A stretch of DNA of 64,000 bases from Nocardia sp. NBC_00508 (GTDB lineage Bacteria > Actinomycetota > Actinomycetes > Mycobacteriales > Mycobacteriaceae), in contig NZ_CP107852.1 in the NCBI RefSeq assembly GCF_036346875.1, positions 682,001-746,000 of the forward strand, given 5' to 3'. The translations under genes and the position numbers were made by a program. Shown one piece after another: positions 60,492-64,000 of the stretch (within the stretch, counting starts at the first letter, position 1; every line of letters starts with the position of its first letter). The notes beneath the pieces are model-generated. The model did not search any database. It was not told the origin of the DNA and worked only from the letters and a program-made list of their open reading frames with translations.

Positions 60492-60938
60492 ATGACCGAT
60501 CACCTCACCCTCGACGAGCAACTGTGCTTCCCGCTCTACGCGGCGTCCCGGGCGATGACCGCGGTCTACCGCCCGAGGCTGGAACGGCTCGGGCTCACCT
60601 ACCCGCAGTACCTGGTGATGCTGGCGCTGTGGGAACGCGACGGACGCAGTGTCGGCGACGTCTGCCACGCGCTCGCCCTGGATTCCGGCACGCTGTCCCC
60701 GCTGCTCAAGCGGCTGGAGGCAGCGGGTCTGGTCGAGCGGCGGCGGTCGGCGACCGATGAGCGCCGGGTGGATATCCAGCTCACCGAGCGCGGGCGCGCG
60801 CTGCGCGCCGAGGCGGGCGACATCCCGGCCGAGATGGCCGAGGCCTGCGGCCTGTCCCCGGCGGAGTTCCTCGCGTTGCGCGACACCCTGCGGCGACTGA
60901 CGCACTCGCTGATGACCCAGTTGAACGAAGGAGAGTAG
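60492..60938 (+). CDS. ohrR: Organic hydroperoxide-sensing MarR regulator OhrR
   Basis: A 148-residue repressor. [21 protein letters not shown] carries reactive C12 and the conserved OhrR N-terminus; [16 protein letters not shown] and [39 protein letters not shown] are the winged-helix domain. Oxidation of the cysteine by organic peroxides releases it from DNA. It lies two bases upstream of ohr and one gene before a quinone reductase, forming an operon behind a palindromic operator. A second OhrR-like protein is encoded at 504-1031. Confidence 0.95.
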   Translation: MTDHLTLDEQLCFPLYAASRAMTAVYRPRLERLGLTYPQYLVMLALWERDGRSVGDVCHALALDSGTLSPLLKRLEAAGLVERRRSATDERRVDIQLTERGRALRAEAGDIPAEMAEACGLSPAEFLALRDTLRRLTHSLMTQLNEGE

Positions 60939-60940
60939 AC

Positions 60941-61363
60941 ATGCAGATCCTCTACACCGCCGAAGCTCTTGCCAACGGCGACGGACGTAACGGCCACGCA
61001 CGCACCACCGACGGCAAGATCGACGTGGAGCTGTCCGCTCCGAAGGAGCTGGGCGGCAACGGCGAGGGCACCAACCCCGAGCAGCTGTTCGCGGCCGGCT
61101 ACGCCGCATGCTTCCATTCGGCGCTGCGCCTGGTGGGTAAGCAGGCCAAGGCGAACATCGACGATTCCGCGGTCGGCGCGAAGGTCGGCATCGGCCCGAA
61201 CGGCGGCGGGGGCTTCGGTCTGGCGGTTACCCTGGAGATCTCGCTTCCCCATCTGTCCAGGGAGGACGCGCAGGCGATCGCCGACAAGGCGCACCTGGTG
61301 TGCCCGTATTCCAACGCGACCCGCGGCAACATCGACGTCCAACTCGTTGTCGCCGACGACTGA
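60941..61363 (+). CDS. ohr: Organic hydroperoxide resistance protein Ohr
   Basis: A 140-residue OsmC/Ohr peroxidase. [20 protein letters not shown] carries the peroxidatic Cys57 and [14 protein letters not shown] the resolving Cys121, with the conserved arginine near the N-terminus (R21). It reduces organic hydroperoxides to alcohols, using lipoyl thiols. The ATG lies two bases after the ohrR stop, so the two are co-translated. Function certain by family. Confidence 0.97.
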   Translation: MQILYTAEALANGDGRNGHARTTDGKIDVELSAPKELGGNGEGTNPEQLFAAGYAACFHSALRLVGKQAKANIDDSAVGAKVGIGPNGGGGFGLAVTLEISLPHLSREDAQAIADKAHLVCPYSNATRGNIDVQLVVADD

Positions 61364-61379
61364 TCGAGAAGGAGCGGAT

Positions 61380-62366
61380 ATGCGTGCCGTAGTCATCGAA
61401 GCGTTCGGCGAACCGAAGGACGTGCTGACCACCGCCGACCGCCCGGCACCCGAGCCGGGACCGGGCGAGGTGCGACTCGCGCTGATCCTGTCGCCGATCC
61501 ACAATCACGACTTGGCCATCGTGCGCGGCGTGTACGGCTACCGGCCCGAGCTGCCCGCAATCCCGGGCACCGAGGCGGTCGCCCACGTCGACGCGGTGGG
61601 CCCCGACGTCACCGGGCTATCGGTGGGCCAGCGCGTCACGGTCTCCGGAGCGCAGAACGTGTGGGCCGAGTACTTCGTGGTCCCGGCCCGGCAGGTCATC
61701 CCGGTGCCCGACTCGGTATCCGACGAGACCGCGGCACAGCTGCTCGCGATGCCGTTGAGTGCGCTGATGCTGGTGGAAGACCTCGGCCTGAACTCGGGCG
61801 AATGGCTGGTGATCAACGCCGCCAACGGCGCGGTGGGCAGGCAGGTCAACATCTTCGCCCGGCAACGCGGACTCCATGTGCTGAACCTCGTGCGCGGACC
61901 GGCCTCGGTCGCCGCGCTGCGCGAACTCGGTCTCGAGCCGGTGCTCGACACCGAGAGCGACGGCTGGCGCGACCAGGTGGAAGCCGTGACCTCGGGCGCG
62001 CCCATCGCACGCGCCGTCGACCAGGTGGGTGGTCGCGCCGCCGCCGACGAGCTGGCGATGCTCGCGCCGGGTGGACAGCTGATCTCCTTCGGCGCGCTGT
62101 CGGGCAAGCCTCTTTCGCTCGATCCCGGCAGCCTCATCTTCAAACAGACCGTGGTCAAAGGGTTCTGGGGCTCGAAGCGGATCGAGGAGATCGGCGCCGA
62201 GCAGCGCAGGCGGCTGATCGGCGAGCTGATCGACCTCGCGGCCCGCGGTGTGCTGAAGCTGGACATCGAGGCCGCCTATCCGCTGGATTCCGCGGCCGAG
62301 GCCGCGGTCGCCACCGAGACGCCGGGGCGCAACGCCAAGATCGCGTTGCAGGCTCAGACTGTCTGA
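61380..62366 (+). CDS. Zinc-type alcohol dehydrogenase-like quinone oxidoreductase
   Basis: A 328-residue MDR-family enzyme. The GroES-like N-terminal domain ([42 protein letters not shown]) lacks the catalytic zinc cysteine, and the nucleotide-binding domain has [20 protein letters not shown] and [10 protein letters not shown]. This pattern is that of NADPH:quinone or enoyl reductases of the QOR/crotonase-like group. ATG 61380 follows AAGGAG, 16 bases after ohr, so it shares the peroxide-induced operon and may reduce products of lipid peroxidation. It overlaps the convergent oxidoreductase by 13 bases. Confidence 0.9.
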   Translation: MRAVVIEAFGEPKDVLTTADRPAPEPGPGEVRLALILSPIHNHDLAIVRGVYGYRPELPAIPGTEAVAHVDAVGPDVTGLSVGQRVTVSGAQNVWAEYFVVPARQVIPVPDSVSDETAAQLLAMPLSALMLVEDLGLNSGEWLVINAANGAVGRQVNIFARQRGLHVLNLVRGPASVAALRELGLEPVLDTESDGWRDQVEAVTSGAPIARAVDQVGGRAAADELAMLAPGGQLISFGALSGKPLSLDPGSLIFKQTVVKGFWGSKRIEEIGAEQRRRLIGELIDLAARGVLKLDIEAAYPLDSAAEAAVATETPGRNAKIALQAQTV

Positions 62367-63910
62367 GCGTCGAGCACGGCCATCGCGGCGTTGTGCCCGG
62401 GAATGCCGCTGACCCCGCCACCTCGAATCGCCCCCGCGCCACATAGGAACACGTTGCTATGCCCGGTCGACACGCCCCACCGGGCGGCGGGGTCGGCCGG
62501 GTCGGCGTCTTCCGGGAGATAAGGGAAAGCCAGGTCGCGGTGGAAGATGTGGCCGCCCGGTAGGCCGACCTCGCGCTCGAGTTCGGGCGGGGTCTTCACC
62601 TCCAGGCAGGCTGCGCCGTTCGCATCCGTCGCCAGGCAGTCGGCGATCGGTTCCGTCAGCACCGAATCCAGTTGTGCGAGGGTTGCTTTCACCAGCTCCG
62701 CCTTTGCGCCCTCAGGATCGGCGGCGAAGAGTTTCGCCCGCGCGTGCAGCCCGAACAGCGTGAGAGTGTGCGCGCCCTGCGCGGCAAGGTCGGGCGCAAG
62801 GATGGTCGGGTCGGTCAAGGTGTGGCAGTAGATTTCGGCGGGCGGGGCGGAGGGAATGCGGCCGATCGCCGCCTCGCCATAAGCTCGGTCGAGTTGCGCG
62901 TACGACTCGCCGATGTGGAAGGTGCCTGCGAACGCCTCGCGCGGATCGACGTCGGGATCGCGCAAGCGCGGCAACCTACGCAACAGCATGTTCAGTTTCA
63001 GCTGCGCGCCTTCGGGTTTCGGCGGCAACGGCTCGCCGAGCAATCCAGCGAGCGTGTACGGCGCGGCGTTCACCAAGGCGAAGCGCGCGCCGACCCTTCC
63101 GTCCGAATAGCCGATTTCGGCTGTGCTGCCATCGGTTTCGATACTCGTCACCACGCAGCCGGTGACGATCTCGGCACCGGCCGAGCGCGCGGACCCGGCC
63201 AGCGCGTCGGTGAGCGCGCCCATGCCGCCGACCGGCACGTCCCAGTCGCCGGTGCCCCCGCCGATCACGTGATAGAGAAAGCAGCGATTCTGCCGCAGCG
63301 ATGGATCGTGCGCGTGGGTGAACGTGCCGATCAGCGCGTCGGTGAGTACCACGCCGCGCACGGTGTCATTGCCGAAAGCCGACTCGATGGTCTCGCCCAA
63401 CGGGCGCTCGAACAGTGCCTCCCAGGTGGCCGCGTCGTCCACCAGGTCGCGCAGCTCGTCCATGGTAGGCAGCGGGCGCGTCAGCGTCGGGAACACACGG
63501 CGCGCCAGCTGCCCGGTGGCACCGTAGAACCGTTGCCAGGCACCGAATTCCCGATCCGACCCGGTGAGCCGCGCGAAACTCGCCTCGGTCCGCGCCTGCT
63601 CGGCGGACACGAGAAGGCCGCTGTCACCGACCGGCGTATAGGACGAGATCTGCCGCCGCCGCGTCGCGAACCGCAACCCCAGCTCGTCCACGATCGACCG
63701 CGGCAGCAGACTCACCAGGTACGAGTACCGCGACAGCCGCGCGTCGACGCCCGCGAACACCCGTTCCGACACCGCGGCGCCACCCGTGTGCCGCTGCCGC
63801 TCGAGCACCAGGACCGAGCGCCCGGCCCGCGCCAGGTACGCGGCCGCCACCAAACCGTTGTGGCCGCCGCCGACGATCACGACATCGTAGAAGGAGCGAG
63901 TCGGCGTCAT
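62354..63910 (-). CDS. CrtI-like FAD-dependent oxidoreductase
   Basis: From ATG 63910 an enzyme of 518 residues. VVIVGGGHNGLVAAAYLARAGRSVLVLERQRHTGGAAVSE is the dinucleotide-binding domain with the phytoene-dehydrogenase pattern, GGGTGDWDVPVGGMGALTDALAG a central conserved piece, and STGHSNVFLCGAGAIRGGGVSGIPGHNAAM the C-terminal FAD motif. Family members oxidise or isomerise carotenoid-like or other lipids; this one has no crt genes nearby and may act on a different lipid. It ends 13 bases inside the convergent quinone reductase gene. Confidence 0.9.
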   Translation of the reverse strand: MTPTRSFYDVVIVGGGHNGLVAAAYLARAGRSVLVLERQRHTGGAAVSERVFAGVDARLSRYSYLVSLLPRSIVDELGLRFATRRRQISSYTPVGDSGLLVSAEQARTEASFARLTGSDREFGAWQRFYGATGQLARRVFPTLTRPLPTMDELRDLVDDAATWEALFERPLGETIESAFGNDTVRGVVLTDALIGTFTHAHDPSLRQNRCFLYHVIGGGTGDWDVPVGGMGALTDALAGSARSAGAEIVTGCVVTSIETDGSTAEIGYSDGRVGARFALVNAAPYTLAGLLGEPLPPKPEGAQLKLNMLLRRLPRLRDPDVDPREAFAGTFHIGESYAQLDRAYGEAAIGRIPSAPPAEIYCHTLTDPTILAPDLAAQGAHTLTLFGLHARAKLFAADPEGAKAELVKATLAQLDSVLTEPIADCLATDANGAACLEVKTPPELEREVGLPGGHIFHRDLAFPYLPEDADPADPAARWGVSTGHSNVFLCGAGAIRGGGVSGIPGHNAAMAVLDAQTV

Positions 63911-64000
63911 CCGTCCTCGATAGCACGGATCGCCCCCGAGCGACAGCGTCGCGGCCGACAACGGCGCGACTCCGCGCGCCGCCCGAAACCGTGCAGAGTC

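Overview
The window is high-GC actinomycete chromosome, most like Nocardia or a close mycolic-acid-bearing relative. I infer this from the codon bias towards G/C third positions and frequent GTG/TTG starts. The gene content agrees: a conservon-like kinase/roadblock/DUF742 set, F420/LLM-type oxidoreductases, a PASTA-less Ser/Thr kinase, XRE-DUF5753 and Methyltransf_19 proteins, LGFP repeats, an OhrR/Ohr pair, a LysG/LysE pair and an IdeR-type iron box. No rRNA, tRNA, CRISPR array, prophage or intact insertion sequence was seen. It reads as ordinary chromosomal accessory and metabolic territory made of many small, mostly independent transcription units.

Layout. 1-8 kb: the N-terminus of a TetR regulator cut by the left edge, an OhrR-type MarR regulator with a palindrome at its promoter, a His-rich protein, a conservon-like operon without its GTPase, and a GMC oxidoreductase. 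8-13.6 kb: DUF6882, a PP2C phosphatase, a hemerythrin-like protein and several small proteins. 13.7-15.3 kb: the lysE/lysG divergent pair. 15.5-21.4 kb: an LGFP protein, an XRE-DUF5753 regulator, two Methyltransf_19 paralogues around a PPOX-fold protein, and DUF6081. 21.8-28.4 kb: a methyltransferase, a TerD-AIM24 fusion, a membrane metallophosphoesterase with internal repeats, a DinB-like protein and two secreted proteins. 28.9-32.3 kb: a GAF-domain regulator followed by an aldehyde dehydrogenase-DUF779 operon ending in a strong terminator. 32.4-42.5 kb: transporters, a serine hydrolase, flavin enzymes, an iron-regulated siderophore-interacting protein, an exported HD protein, a GlxA-type regulator and the 3' remnant of an S37 peptidase gene.

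42.5-48.1 kb: a NitT/TauT-type ABC importer operon facing away from a DcuS/CitA-like two-component system. The gap between them holds a perfect 12-bp palindrome and four 69-bp tandem repeats. 48-56 kb: a carboxymuconolactone decarboxylase-like protein with a divergent HxlR regulator, an oxidoreductase, a bile-acid-symporter-family transporter, a Ser/Thr kinase, an HEGGH membrane protein and secreted proteins. 56-64 kb: gluconokinase, an LLM oxidoreductase, a dienelactone-hydrolase-like lipoprotein, a sugar-dehydrogenase-like lipoprotein, the ohrR-ohr-quinone-oxidoreductase operon, and a CrtI-like FAD oxidoreductase.

The best-supported regulatory circuits are peroxide sensing (ohrR operator with ohr and a reductase), lysine/arginine export (lysG/lysE), iron (IdeR box at 39391), and possibly the divergent ABC/two-component locus. 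I do not see a clearly new multi-gene system. The most unusual items are the 45.3-45.7 kb repeat/palindrome region, the 25-residue repeats in the metallophosphoesterase, the conservon without a GTPase, and the decayed gene remnants.
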